From Spirochaeta sp. (GTDB lineage Bacteria > Spirochaetota > Spirochaetia > DSM-27196 > Alkalispirochaetaceae), in the NCBI GenBank assembly GCA_027859055.1, contig JAQIBO010000478.1:1-8880 (forward strand): a DNA stretch of 8,880 nt, in the 5' to 3' direction. Shown here piece by piece: positions 1 to 5,389 of this stretch (positions are counted from its first letter, which is position 1; the number at the start of each line of letters is the position of its first letter). Both the position numbers and the translations under genes were made by a program. The notes beneath the pieces were generated by a model. The model ran no database searches. It was not told the origin of the DNA and saw nothing but the letters and a program-made list of their open reading frames with translations.

Positions 1-2
1 AT

Positions 3-308
3 CGACCGTTTTTCAGATTACGCACAACGGAGCGCGACTGGAGCGGAGGATACAATCTTGTCGATCTGGGAGAGCCGATTCTGGAGATAAAGGTTGTGGA
101 GTACAACACCGTTCCGGAAGGTGTCGAGCTGCGTGAGGACAACAGTTTCAGCGTGCATTACCGCGTTGAGTATTCCGAGCAACGGTCTGAAGGCGGCCAG
201 ATCAGGCAATTGCGTCTGGAGCCGGTCCGCGTTACCGTCGACGGCGTTGAGCAGCGTAGCGGTGAGACGTTGGTTCTCGAACAGGTTCTGGAAGCGGACG
301 CGCCGTAA
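3..308 (+). CDS. 3' end of an unrecognised gene (partial, 5' end outside window)
   Basis: The frame is open from the left edge to a TAA at 306-308, giving 101 visible C-terminal residues. A GTG at 96 is the only candidate start inside the window, but the reading frame upstream of it (with DWSGGYNLVDLGEP) looks like coding sequence in the same protein, so the gene probably begins outside. The visible part is hydrophilic, rich in Val, Glu, Arg and Leu in alternating patterns (RLEPVRVTVDGVE, ILEIKVVEYNTV), and suggests a beta-sheet domain. There is no transmembrane segment, Cys motif or recognisable catalytic motif. It converges on the SPOR gene, with a strong hairpin in the 40-bp gap. Function unknown; an extracytoplasmic or lipoprotein domain is a guess from composition only. 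Confidence 0.7.
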   Translation, partial: RPFFRLRTTERDWSGGYNLVDLGEPILEIKVVEYNTVPEGVELREDNSFSVHYRVEYSEQRSEGGQIRQLRLEPVRVTVDGVEQRSGETLVLEQVLEADAP

Positions 309-338
309 AAGTGCGCCCCCGCTTCAGCGGGGGGCGCA
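307..338 (-). terminator. Intrinsic terminator of the folD operon, shared convergent hairpin
   Basis: Positions 312-338 form a GC-rich stem of about 11 bp (TGCG/CGCA base, C-run against G-run) closed by a 4-nt loop TTCA/TGAA, with a single bulged G. Read on the minus strand, the hairpin is followed almost at once by TTTT (307-310), as expected for a Rho-independent terminator 10 nt after the SPOR stop codon. Read on the plus strand there is no good T-tract after the hairpin, so it would terminate the left-hand gene less efficiently, although it lies just after that gene's TAA. The T-run is short (four), so strength is uncertain. Confidence 0.75.
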
Positions 339-348
339 TGCGATTACC

Positions 349-1461
349 CTAATATTCGAAGATCAGAAAACCTTCGACGCCACGTTCCTTGAGTTCCACG
401 ACGAGCGCCTGAGCGTCTTCGGGCGAATCACCGGAAACGGGAACGATGACACGGAAGTAGTTTTCACCGCCAATAGCGACCTCGCGAATCTCCGTCGAAA
501 AACCGTACGCTTCAATGTCGCGGGCCATATACTGAGCGTTTTCGGCATCCCGGAAACTTCCGGTTTGCACCCCCGCAACGACCGTACGAGTCTCTTCTCC
601 CGCGCCGGATTCAATCTCTTCCACGTCCGGACGTTCTTCTGCGGCGTCCAGGCGTGCGGCGTCATCGGTGGAATCGGGTTGTAGTTCCGTCACCGTACGC
701 AACGAACCGGTAAAGGCGAGCCGGGACGGCGTCGGATAGAGGCGTACGGTATCGGTCCGTTCATCGGAGATTAACGCGGTTTCCGGCGCGTCGGGATAGT
801 GAAGCCGGATTCGTTCCTGAAGTTCCTGGTACAGCGTCTCCCGGCCCGCCTCTTTCAGCAGGTCACCGAGTAAAAACAGTGACGAAACGTCGGGGTGGGT
901 TGCCGTTTCCGGCGGCAGGTCCATGCCCGCCAGGGACTGCGCGTGCAGAATCGCCCGTTCAACCTCGCCGTTGAGATAGAATGCGCGGGCACGAAGCACC
1001 GCGGCGGATCGTTGCGTAGCCGCCGAGTCGGGATTGTTCACGATTCGCGACAACGCGATGATCGCCTCCTGGGTATTGCCCAGTTCAACGGAGACGGCGG
1101 CGAAGCGTATCCCAATGCGATCGTTCTCGGGAAGGATGCGGGCTGCCTCGGAATAGAAGAGGCGCGCACGGTCTATGCGATGCGCAAGTTCGTATACGCG
1201 TCCAATCCGGACAAGCACCTCGGCCCGCCGCGGTGTCCGTGAAAGGTGCGGCAAATGATCCGCGACAAGCTGATCCAGCGCATCGAGGTCCGGTGCCGCA
1301 ACAACGGCGCGATCCAGGAAATCGGCAAACTGCGGGGAGGCCCGTTGTTCCTCCAACCGCAGCAGTGTGCGGGAAAATGAATCGGAGTAGCCGTCCTGTG
1401 CGGACAGTCCGCCTGCAATCAGCAGAAGCGTTCCGACGATCAGGAGACGCGCCCCGTTCAT
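349..1461 (-). CDS. Periplasmic TPR-repeat protein with C-terminal SPOR domain
   Basis: This is a 370-residue exported protein. Residues 1-21 are a signal peptide (short basic start, LLIVGTLLLIAGG core, probable cleavage after SAQ). Residues about 79-112 match a TPR (VLVRIGRVYELAHRIDRA...), with further TPR-like helical pairs at about 116-145 and 152-178. An acidic, low-complexity linker spans about 226-292. Residues about 293-368 are a SPOR domain: the beta strand AGVQTGSF, the helix beginning RDAENAQYMARDIEAYGF, then the ENYFRVIV strand and a final helix. SPOR domains bind peptidoglycan glycan strands lacking stem peptides, usually at the division septum. The TPRs would recruit a protein partner. 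The start ATG overlaps the stop of the upstream LapA-like gene by 4 nt (ATGA), implying translational coupling; only a weak AAGG lies further upstream. It is last in the folD operon. Role in division or wall remodelling is inferred from the domain. Confidence 0.85.
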   Translation of the reverse strand: MNGARLLIVGTLLLIAGGLSAQDGYSDSFSRTLLRLEEQRASPQFADFLDRAVVAAPDLDALDQLVADHLPHLSRTPRRAEVLVRIGRVYELAHRIDRARLFYSEAARILPENDRIGIRFAAVSVELGNTQEAIIALSRIVNNPDSAATQRSAAVLRARAFYLNGEVERAILHAQSLAGMDLPPETATHPDVSSLFLLGDLLKEAGRETLYQELQERIRLHYPDAPETALISDERTDTVRLYPTPSRLAFTGSLRTVTELQPDSTDDAARLDAAEERPDVEEIESGAGEETRTVVAGVQTGSFRDAENAQYMARDIEAYGFSTEIREVAIGGENYFRVIVPVSGDSPEDAQALVVELKERGVEGFLIFEY

Positions 1462-1805
1462 TCGATCGGACCGCCTTCTGTGTCGTGCGATTTCGACGAC
1501 GTCCCCGGCAGTAACCGGGATATGCCGCCGCGTGAACCGCGATTCTCCTTCCGGAGTTGTTTTCGCTCCGCCCGTTCCTGCTTTCGCTGTGACCGTTTGC
1601 GCGTCTTCCGAGATGAGGACTGGACCGCAACGGGAATGGAGACAGCGACACCGAGAAAAAAGGCGACGAAAAGTCCCATAAACACCGGGACACCTTCATA
1701 CGTTATGAAGCCGAGAGAAATGTCGGTTGTGTTTCCGAGATTCAGTCCGACAAAAACGAGTATCAGTCCGACGATAATTAAATAGAAGATCAGTTTCCAG
1801 GGCAT
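1458..1805 (-). CDS. LapA-like (DUF1049) small inner-membrane protein
   Basis: The protein has 115 residues and two transmembrane helices, about 4-22 (LIFYLIIVGLILVFVGLNLG) and 40-62 (VPVFMGLFVAFFLGVAVSI). They are separated by a short loop with NTTDISLGF, and a strongly basic tail (about 66-90, Arg/Lys/Gln/Glu-rich, probably a cytoplasmic coiled coil) follows. The pattern of two helices, an N-T-x-x-(V/I)-S-(L/F) loop and a GVP/ELP-like start of helix 2 is typical of the LapA/DUF1049 family. In enterobacteria LapA works with the TPR protein LapB in regulating lipopolysaccharide synthesis. Here the next gene is also a TPR protein, but it carries a signal peptide and SPOR domain rather than LapB features, so a LapB-like partnership is not supported. 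The start is ATG, preceded by GAGGAGG. Confidence 0.75.
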   Translation of the reverse strand: MPWKLIFYLIIVGLILVFVGLNLGNTTDISLGFITYEGVPVFMGLFVAFFLGVAVSIPVAVQSSSRKTRKRSQRKQERAERKQLRKENRGSRGGISRLLPGTSSKSHDTEGGPIE

Positions 1806-1817
1806 GGTTCCTCCTCA
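1806..1817 (-). promoter_or_regulatory. Shine-Dalgarno of the LapA-like gene embedded in the AICAR transformylase stop
   Basis: On the minus strand the TGA of the transformylase (1817-1815) runs straight into GGAGG, so the sequence reads TGAGGAGGAACC before the ATG at 1805. A near-perfect GAGGAGG site 4 nt from the start shares two bases with the upstream stop codon. This fixes the ATG at 1805 as the start and implies that ribosomes finishing the purine gene can reinitiate on the membrane protein gene. Confidence 0.85.
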
Positions 1818-3053
1818 GTGGCGAAAGCTTCTCTGACCGGTGAAACACATCGTCGCACCGTATCGATTGACAGATTCGATGACCGCGGCATCGCGAATCG
1901 CACCGCCGGGCTGCAGTATGGCGGTGACCCCCTCGGACAGGCCAACTTCGGCACCGTCGGGGAACGGGAAAAATGCATCGGAAATCATCGTTGAACCGGA
2001 GAGGCCGCCGTGCAGTTCCGCTGAACGCGCCTCGAATCGGGCCCGGTCAGCCGGATCGGTCAATTCTTCGATACCCGTTCCGGTTTCCTCAAACGCCAGA
2101 CGGTCCGCAAGTTTCCAGTACGCTTTGTCCCGGGCGATGCGCGCTACCCCCACCCGGTCCTGTTCTCCCGTTCCGATAGCAACGGTACACTGGTCCTTGA
2201 CGTAAATGACCGAGTTGCTGGTAACGCCGCTTTCCACGAACCATCCGAACCGCATATCTATTTGCTCCGCGACGGTCGGTTTTCGGATGACGCGGGTTTC
2301 CACCCCATCGCGTTCCGAGGCGGCAGGGACGAGAATATCATCGGGCAGATCACGGGGCTGGTACGACCATTGGGCGATAATTCCACCATCGACAAGGCTT
2401 TTGAAGTCTATATACCGGCTCCCGACGTACGTGTTCAGATGCGCCATGTTTGCGATTCGCAGAAGGCGCAGGTTTTTTTTACCGCGAAAGACTTCCAATG
2501 CCCCTGCACTGTACTCAGGTGCGACGACCAGTTCCGCATAATACGCAACGATCCGTTCAGCGGTTTCGCGATCAACTTCCCGATTGAGCCCGATCGCGCC
2601 ACCGAACGCGGCGATGCGGTCCGCCATGAGTGCCCGATGGTACGCCTCGGATAGCGACGAGCCCAGAGCGACGCCGCTGGGATTGTTATGCTTCACAATG
2701 ACGCACGCCGGTGTCTCGGTGAAGTAACGGAGAATATTGAGGGCCGCATCGGCGTCGGTGAGGTTGATCTTTCCCGGATGCTTTCCGCTTTGGAGCAGGT
2801 CCGCCTCGGAGACCAGCGGATGTTCGGGAGAAACGTGGCGCACTTCACCGAGGACGAGGTTCCCGTTCACCGGGCGGTACAGGGCAGCTTCCTGGTCCGG
2901 GTTTTCCCCGTATCGGAGTCCCTTTTCCTCGTCGTTGACGACCCAGGTGACTTTTTCATACACGATCGTCTGTTCATCCGTTCCTGAGCCGAAGGTGATA
3001 CGCAGATCGTTGGGAAAGGAGTCGGGAAGAACGGTGCGGTATATCGAGCTCAT
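1815..3053 (-). CDS. purH: Stand-alone AICAR transformylase (C-terminal half of PurH)
   Basis: The enzyme transfers the formyl group of 10-formyl-THF to AICAR to give FAICAR, the penultimate step of IMP synthesis, in the cytoplasm. The 412 residues carry the family signatures in order: LRYGENPDQ (46-54), the catalytic Lys-His of VKHNNPSG (K121, H122), GGAIGLNREVD (151-161), VVAPEYS (176-182), SNSVIYVKD (279-287), SDAFFPFPDG (358-367), QPGGAIRD (381-388) and the C-terminal SFRH. No cyclohydrolase (MGS-like) domain is attached; that domain is the preceding gene. The protein is longer than the roughly 330-residue half of E. coli PurH, with an N-terminal extension of about 40 residues and extra segments near 235-260 and 325-352. 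Family Cys in KHxNPCG is Ser here, and the usual GAGQMSRV reads GTGEQDRV. The ATG overlaps the upstream TGA as ATGA; an in-frame TGA just upstream (3072-3074) confirms a separate start. Confidence 0.95.
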   Translation of the reverse strand: MSSIYRTVLPDSFPNDLRITFGSGTDEQTIVYEKVTWVVNDEEKGLRYGENPDQEAALYRPVNGNLVLGEVRHVSPEHPLVSEADLLQSGKHPGKINLTDADAALNILRYFTETPACVIVKHNNPSGVALGSSLSEAYHRALMADRIAAFGGAIGLNREVDRETAERIVAYYAELVVAPEYSAGALEVFRGKKNLRLLRIANMAHLNTYVGSRYIDFKSLVDGGIIAQWSYQPRDLPDDILVPAASERDGVETRVIRKPTVAEQIDMRFGWFVESGVTSNSVIYVKDQCTVAIGTGEQDRVGVARIARDKAYWKLADRLAFEETGTGIEELTDPADRARFEARSAELHGGLSGSTMISDAFFPFPDGAEVGLSEGVTAILQPGGAIRDAAVIESVNRYGATMCFTGQRSFRH

Positions 3054-3769
3054 CCCGGAACCTCGCGGGAGTCAGCGGCATCAGGATCGATTTCATACAC
3101 ATCGTTCCAGGAGGTGTGACGAATATAGCTTCCCAGCGCGCCGGCGATCGCATTTTCGTAATGAGCGGTGTACTGAAACGCTTTTGCAGCAAGTTGTGAC
3201 CGGAACGCCAGCGTCGTGGCGCCGTCATGGGTACGCAGCTCCTCCAGAACGGCGCTGTAGTCATTGGAGGCGCAGACTGCGGCGACGCGCAGAAAGTTTT
3301 TCGCCGACGCGCGCAGCATTGCCGGACCGCCGATGTCGATACTGGTGCGCAGATCCTCGACGCGGGCACCCGCGGTCGCTGCGGCTTCCTCAAACGGATA
3401 AAAGTTGCACACGGTCAGGTCAAACGTCCGGGCGTCCTGACGGGACAAATCGTCCTGGTGCGCCGGGTTGTACGTCTCTGAGAGGAGGCCAAGATAGATG
3501 TTAAAGTCCAGTGTCTTCACAAGCCCGCCCTGCATCTCCGGTTGTCCCGTGTATTCGGATACTTCCCGGATCTGCGCAGCTCGCGAGTCCCGCTCCGCAA
3601 CCGCAGAGATCTCCCGGAACGTTCCACCGCTTGAAAAGATTGTGAGGTCCGGTATCACCCGCCACAGTTCCGCCACAAAATCGGCCAGTCCGCGTTTGTC
3701 CGCTACACTGATAAGGGCGTTGCGGCAGGACACGTGATCGTCTACTCGAGTAACTCTGTTTAAATCCAC
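3050..3769 (-). CDS. purH: Stand-alone IMP cyclohydrolase (N-terminal half of PurH)
   Basis: The protein closes FAICAR to IMP, the last step of purine ring synthesis. Its 239 residues match the MGS-like IMP cyclohydrolase half of PurH: ALISVADKRGL (18-28), SSGGT (46-50), the TGQPEM motif (74-79), VKTL (84-87), NFYPFEE (122-128) and the DIGGPAMLRASAKN signature (145-158), then a C-terminal helix AFQYTAHYENAIAG. It ends in the region that links the two halves of ordinary PurH, so this is a clean domain split. The active-site Lys of VKTL, the Tyr of NFYPF and the Asp/Lys of the DIGGP...AKN stretch are kept. The usual GRVKTLHPK reads GLVKTLDFN, losing an Arg and the LHP histidine. The start is GTG at 3769 with AGAGGAG 4 nt upstream, overlapping the folD stop. 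The gap to folD is 10 nt, and the overlap with the transformylase is 4 nt. Confidence 0.93.
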   Translation of the reverse strand: MDLNRVTRVDDHVSCRNALISVADKRGLADFVAELWRVIPDLTIFSSGGTFREISAVAERDSRAAQIREVSEYTGQPEMQGGLVKTLDFNIYLGLLSETYNPAHQDDLSRQDARTFDLTVCNFYPFEEAAATAGARVEDLRTSIDIGGPAMLRASAKNFLRVAAVCASNDYSAVLEELRTHDGATTLAFRSQLAAKAFQYTAHYENAIAGALGSYIRHTSWNDVYEIDPDAADSREVPG

Positions 3770-3780
3770 GGAGCTCCTCT
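3770..3780 (-). promoter_or_regulatory. Shine-Dalgarno fixing the GTG start of the cyclohydrolase
   Basis: On the minus strand the folD TGA (3782-3780) is followed by GAGGAGCTCC and then GTG. AGAGGAG (3780-3774) ends 4 nt before the start, a close spacing, and its first base belongs to the folD stop. This supports the GTG at 3769 rather than internal valine codons, and indicates coupling of folD with the cyclohydrolase gene. Confidence 0.75.
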
Positions 3781-4664
3781 CAATTCTGCGTACGTTGTTC
3801 AGCGGCGGTTACCGTGTTGAACAGCAGCATCGTCCGGGTCATCGGACCGACGCCGCCAGGTACCGGGGTGATCGCCGCTGCCCGTGGGGCGACACTGTCA
3901 AAATCGACGTCCCCGACCAGACGATACCCTCTCTTTTTAGAGGGATCCTCGACACGGTTGACGCCGACATCGATAACTACGGCACCGTCGGCAACCATAT
4001 CGCCGGTCACGAATCCCGCCGAACCGATTGCAGCAACGAGAATATCCGCCTGGCGCGTGAACTCCGCGATGTTGGGTGTCCGGGAATGGCACACGGTCAC
4101 CGTAGCGTTGCCACCGGTCTTTTTCAGCGCCAGCAGGTTGGCCAACGGTTTGCCTACGATATTGCTTCGCCCGAGAACGACAACGTGTTTACCCGCCGGA
4201 TCATGACCGCTTCGGAGAAGCATCTGCACCACACCGTGGGGTGTACACGGAAGTAACGTTGGAAGCCCGGTCAGCATCCGTCCAAGGGAGAGTGGATGAA
4301 ATCCGTCGACATCCTTTGTCGGGTCGATCCGTTGCAGCACCCGGTCGCTGTCGATGTGCTCCGGAAGCGGCAACTGGACAAGTATCCCGTGAACGGCGTC
4401 GTCCGCGTTCAGGCGGTCAACCAGATCCAGGAGGTCGGTTTCGCTCGTTTCAACCGGGATCCGGTGATCAAAGCTGCGAATTCCAACCTTTTCACAGTCC
4501 CGCTCCTTTGCGGTGACATACGACACGCTGGCGGGGTTCTCTCCCACCAGGACCACCGCAAGGCCCGGGATGACACCGGCATCGGAGAGCGCCGTAATCC
4601 GCCCCCGGAGCTCTTCCTGAACATCCGCTGCGATCTGTTTTCCGTCGATGATTGTTGCTGGCAT
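3780..4664 (-). CDS. folD: FolD, methylene-THF dehydrogenase / methenyl-THF cyclohydrolase
   Basis: Bifunctional cytoplasmic enzyme converting 5,10-methylene-THF to 5,10-methenyl-THF and then to 10-formyl-THF. The 294 residues are the normal family length. The substrate-site YVxxK is SYVTAKERDCEKVGI, with Y49 and the catalytic Lys K53. Q97 lies in GILVQLPLPEHI and D120 in KDVDGFHP. The cofactor-binding half shows PCTPHGVV (139-146), the GRSNIVGKP dinucleotide motif (165-173), TVCHSRT (190-196) and the C-terminal signature ITPVPGGVGPMT (265-276). All expected catalytic residues are present. It is the first gene of the operon and supplies 10-formyl-THF to the AICAR transformylase two genes downstream. 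The ATG at 4664 has no Shine-Dalgarno; a sigma70-like promoter places the transcript start about 2 nt before it. Divergent to the outer-membrane barrel gene. Confidence 0.97.
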   Translation of the reverse strand: MPATIIDGKQIAADVQEELRGRITALSDAGVIPGLAVVLVGENPASVSYVTAKERDCEKVGIRSFDHRIPVETSETDLLDLVDRLNADDAVHGILVQLPLPEHIDSDRVLQRIDPTKDVDGFHPLSLGRMLTGLPTLLPCTPHGVVQMLLRSGHDPAGKHVVVLGRSNIVGKPLANLLALKKTGGNATVTVCHSRTPNIAEFTRQADILVAAIGSAGFVTGDMVADGAVVIDVGVNRVEDPSKKRGYRLVGDVDFDSVAPRAAAITPVPGGVGPMTRTMLLFNTVTAAEQRTQN

Positions 4665-4665
4665 A

Positions 4666-4701
4666 TAACTGTATTGTACACGAGGTCGCCTGTGTTGTCA
4701 G
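4666..4701 (-). promoter_or_regulatory. sigma70-type promoter of the folD operon, predicted leaderless
   Basis: On the minus strand, CTGACA (-35, 4701-4696; 5/6 to consensus) is separated by exactly 17 nt from TACAAT (-10, 4678-4673; 5/6). Counting from the -10, the predicted start is A at 4666, leaving a 5' UTR of only about 2 nt before the ATG at 4664. The sequence between the -10 and the ATG (ACAGTTAT) has no purine-rich ribosome-binding site. The strong promoter match and missing Shine-Dalgarno together indicate a leaderless mRNA. Start-site position is inferred, not measured. Confidence 0.75.
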
Positions 4702-4702
4702 G
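4689..4702. promoter_or_regulatory. Short inverted repeat over both -35 boxes, possible operator
   Basis: CCTG (4689-4692) and CAGG (4699-4702) form an inverted repeat with a 6-nt spacer (CCTG-tgttgt-CAGG) that covers the -35 boxes of both divergent promoters. A regulator bound here would affect both transcripts. The arms are only 4 bp, so chance occurrence is quite possible. Confidence 0.25.
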
Positions 4703-4730
4703 CATGGGGCGGCGTGATAGTATTGCCCGC
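4695..4730 (+). promoter_or_regulatory. Extended -10 promoter of the barrel-lipoprotein gene pair
   Basis: On the plus strand TTGTCA (-35, 4695-4700; 5/6) is followed after 17 nt by TAGTAT (-10, 4718-4723; 4/6), directly preceded by the extended -10 motif TGA (4715-4717). The predicted start is near 4730, giving a leader of about 19 nt that carries the AAGGAG site and then the TTG start at 4749. The -35 occupies the same base pairs as the folD -35 on the other strand. Confidence 0.6.
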
Positions 4731-4732
4731 GC

Positions 4733-4739
4733 AAGGAGA
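4733..4739 (+). promoter_or_regulatory. Shine-Dalgarno supporting a TTG start at 4749
   Basis: AAGGAGA lies 10 nt (counted from the last G of GGAG, 4738) before TTG at 4749. This supports TTG as the start. The only upstream in-frame ATG (4704) lies inside the promoter spacer, lacks a ribosome-binding site, and would add a non-signal-like leader in front of the clear signal peptide. Confidence 0.75.
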
Positions 4740-4748
4740 TACTGGTCA

Positions 4749-5378
4749 TTGCGATATACCCGAAAAAAAATCACACGCCGCGTCCTCATCGGCATGCTCA
4801 TATTTTGTGGATTAGCGCCGCTCGCGGCGCAGGATGAGGCGGATGACCCGCCGGAAGAGCGCTTCCAACCGACCTACACCCTCGGGGATCAGATGCTGTC
4901 TCTCAACCTCGGTACGATCTTTCCGCTCTTTTTTACCGGTGGACCCGACGGGATGGAGGACGCCAATCTGACCGTGGGTGGTACGGGGCATTTGCAGTGG
5001 AGCGCGTTTCTGAACAACAACCTCGCAATCGGCGGGGAGTTCGGGGGGATGTTTGCGTTCACCCCCAACCAGAATACGTTGTTTATGATCCCGTTGGCAG
5101 CCAGACTGTCCTCTTTTCTGCGCGCCTATCCGTTTGAGTTTCCCCTGAGTCTTGCCGCCGGCGTCAACTTCAGCCGGTTTGAAGAGAACTTCAAGACCGA
5201 TCCGATTTTGATACCCGGAGCAGGGGTCTACTGGAACTACAACACCGAGTGGGCGTTTGGCCTTGACCTGCGGTGGTGGTGGGTTCCCCAGATCTATACG
5301 GGCCCGACGCCGCCGGCGGAGGACACCCGGTTCGGAAACTTCTTGTCCTCGACACTTTCGGTAATGTACCGATTCTAG
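4749..5378 (+). CDS. Small outer-membrane beta-barrel protein
   Basis: The protein has 209 residues from the TTG start. The N-terminus is a classic Sec signal peptide: basic MRYTRKKITRR, hydrophobic VLIGMLIFCGLAPL, probable cleavage after AAQ (residue 28). The mature part begins acidic and then shows repeated alternating amphipathic strands rich in aromatics and glycine (SLNLGTIFPLFF, LAIGGEFGGMFAF, FPLSLAAGVNFS, WAFGLDLRWWWVPQIY). It ends in the strand LSSTLSVMYRF, with the C-terminal Phe recognised by the BAM barrel-assembly machinery. Size and layout fit an eight-stranded barrel of the OmpA-barrel/OmpW type. I do not recognise the exact family. From memory, Treponema pallidum has a folD gene next to the OmpW-like protein TP0733, which would match this neighbourhood, but I could not verify it. 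The following lipoprotein gene is 11 nt downstream and almost certainly cotranscribed. Confidence 0.85.
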   Translation: MRYTRKKITRRVLIGMLIFCGLAPLAAQDEADDPPEERFQPTYTLGDQMLSLNLGTIFPLFFTGGPDGMEDANLTVGGTGHLQWSAFLNNNLAIGGEFGGMFAFTPNQNTLFMIPLAARLSSFLRAYPFEFPLSLAAGVNFSRFEENFKTDPILIPGAGVYWNYNTEWAFGLDLRWWWVPQIYTGPTPPAEDTRFGNFLSSTLSVMYRF

Positions 5379-5381
5379 GAG
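5377..5381 (+). promoter_or_regulatory. Shine-Dalgarno of the lipoprotein gene overlapping the barrel stop
   Basis: The barrel stop TAG (5376-5378) is part of TAGGAG; AGGAG (5377-5381) sits 8 nt before the ATG at 5390. This selects ATG 5390, which places the signal peptide at the N-terminus, over any upstream in-frame codon, and couples translation of the two genes. Confidence 0.85.
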
Positions 5382-5389
5382 CCAGAATC

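Noticed and set aside
94..684. 196-codon plus-strand open frame across the convergent junction
   Set aside because: It runs antisense through the SPOR gene and across the terminator hairpin, out of frame with the left-hand gene. The translation is Arg/Ser/Thr-rich with no domain, and it has no credible ribosome-binding site.
1085..1699. 204-codon minus-strand open frame overlapping the LapA-like and SPOR genes
   Set aside because: It is in a different frame from two genes with clear signal peptide, transmembrane and SPOR signatures, and its Arg/Pro-rich translation has no domain.
3050..3053. Programmed frameshift or sequencing error making a fused PurH
   Set aside because: The second frame has its own stop (3072-3074) just upstream of its ATG, a weak GAGG site precedes the ATG, and ATGA overlaps are also used elsewhere in this operon. 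Two separate genes is the simpler reading.
2737..3504. 255-codon plus-strand open frame over the purH junction
   Set aside because: It is antisense to both well-supported PurH halves and is very Arg/Ser-rich, typical of a shadow frame in GC-rich DNA.
4675..4680. TGTACA palindrome over the folD -10
   Set aside because: A 6-bp palindrome is expected often by chance and here is explained by the -10 TACAAT sequence.
4296..4748. Plus-strand extension of the barrel gene over folD
   Set aside because: The frame is open by chance antisense to folD. The true start is the TTG at 4749 with Shine-Dalgarno and signal peptide; the extension would precede the predicted transcript start.
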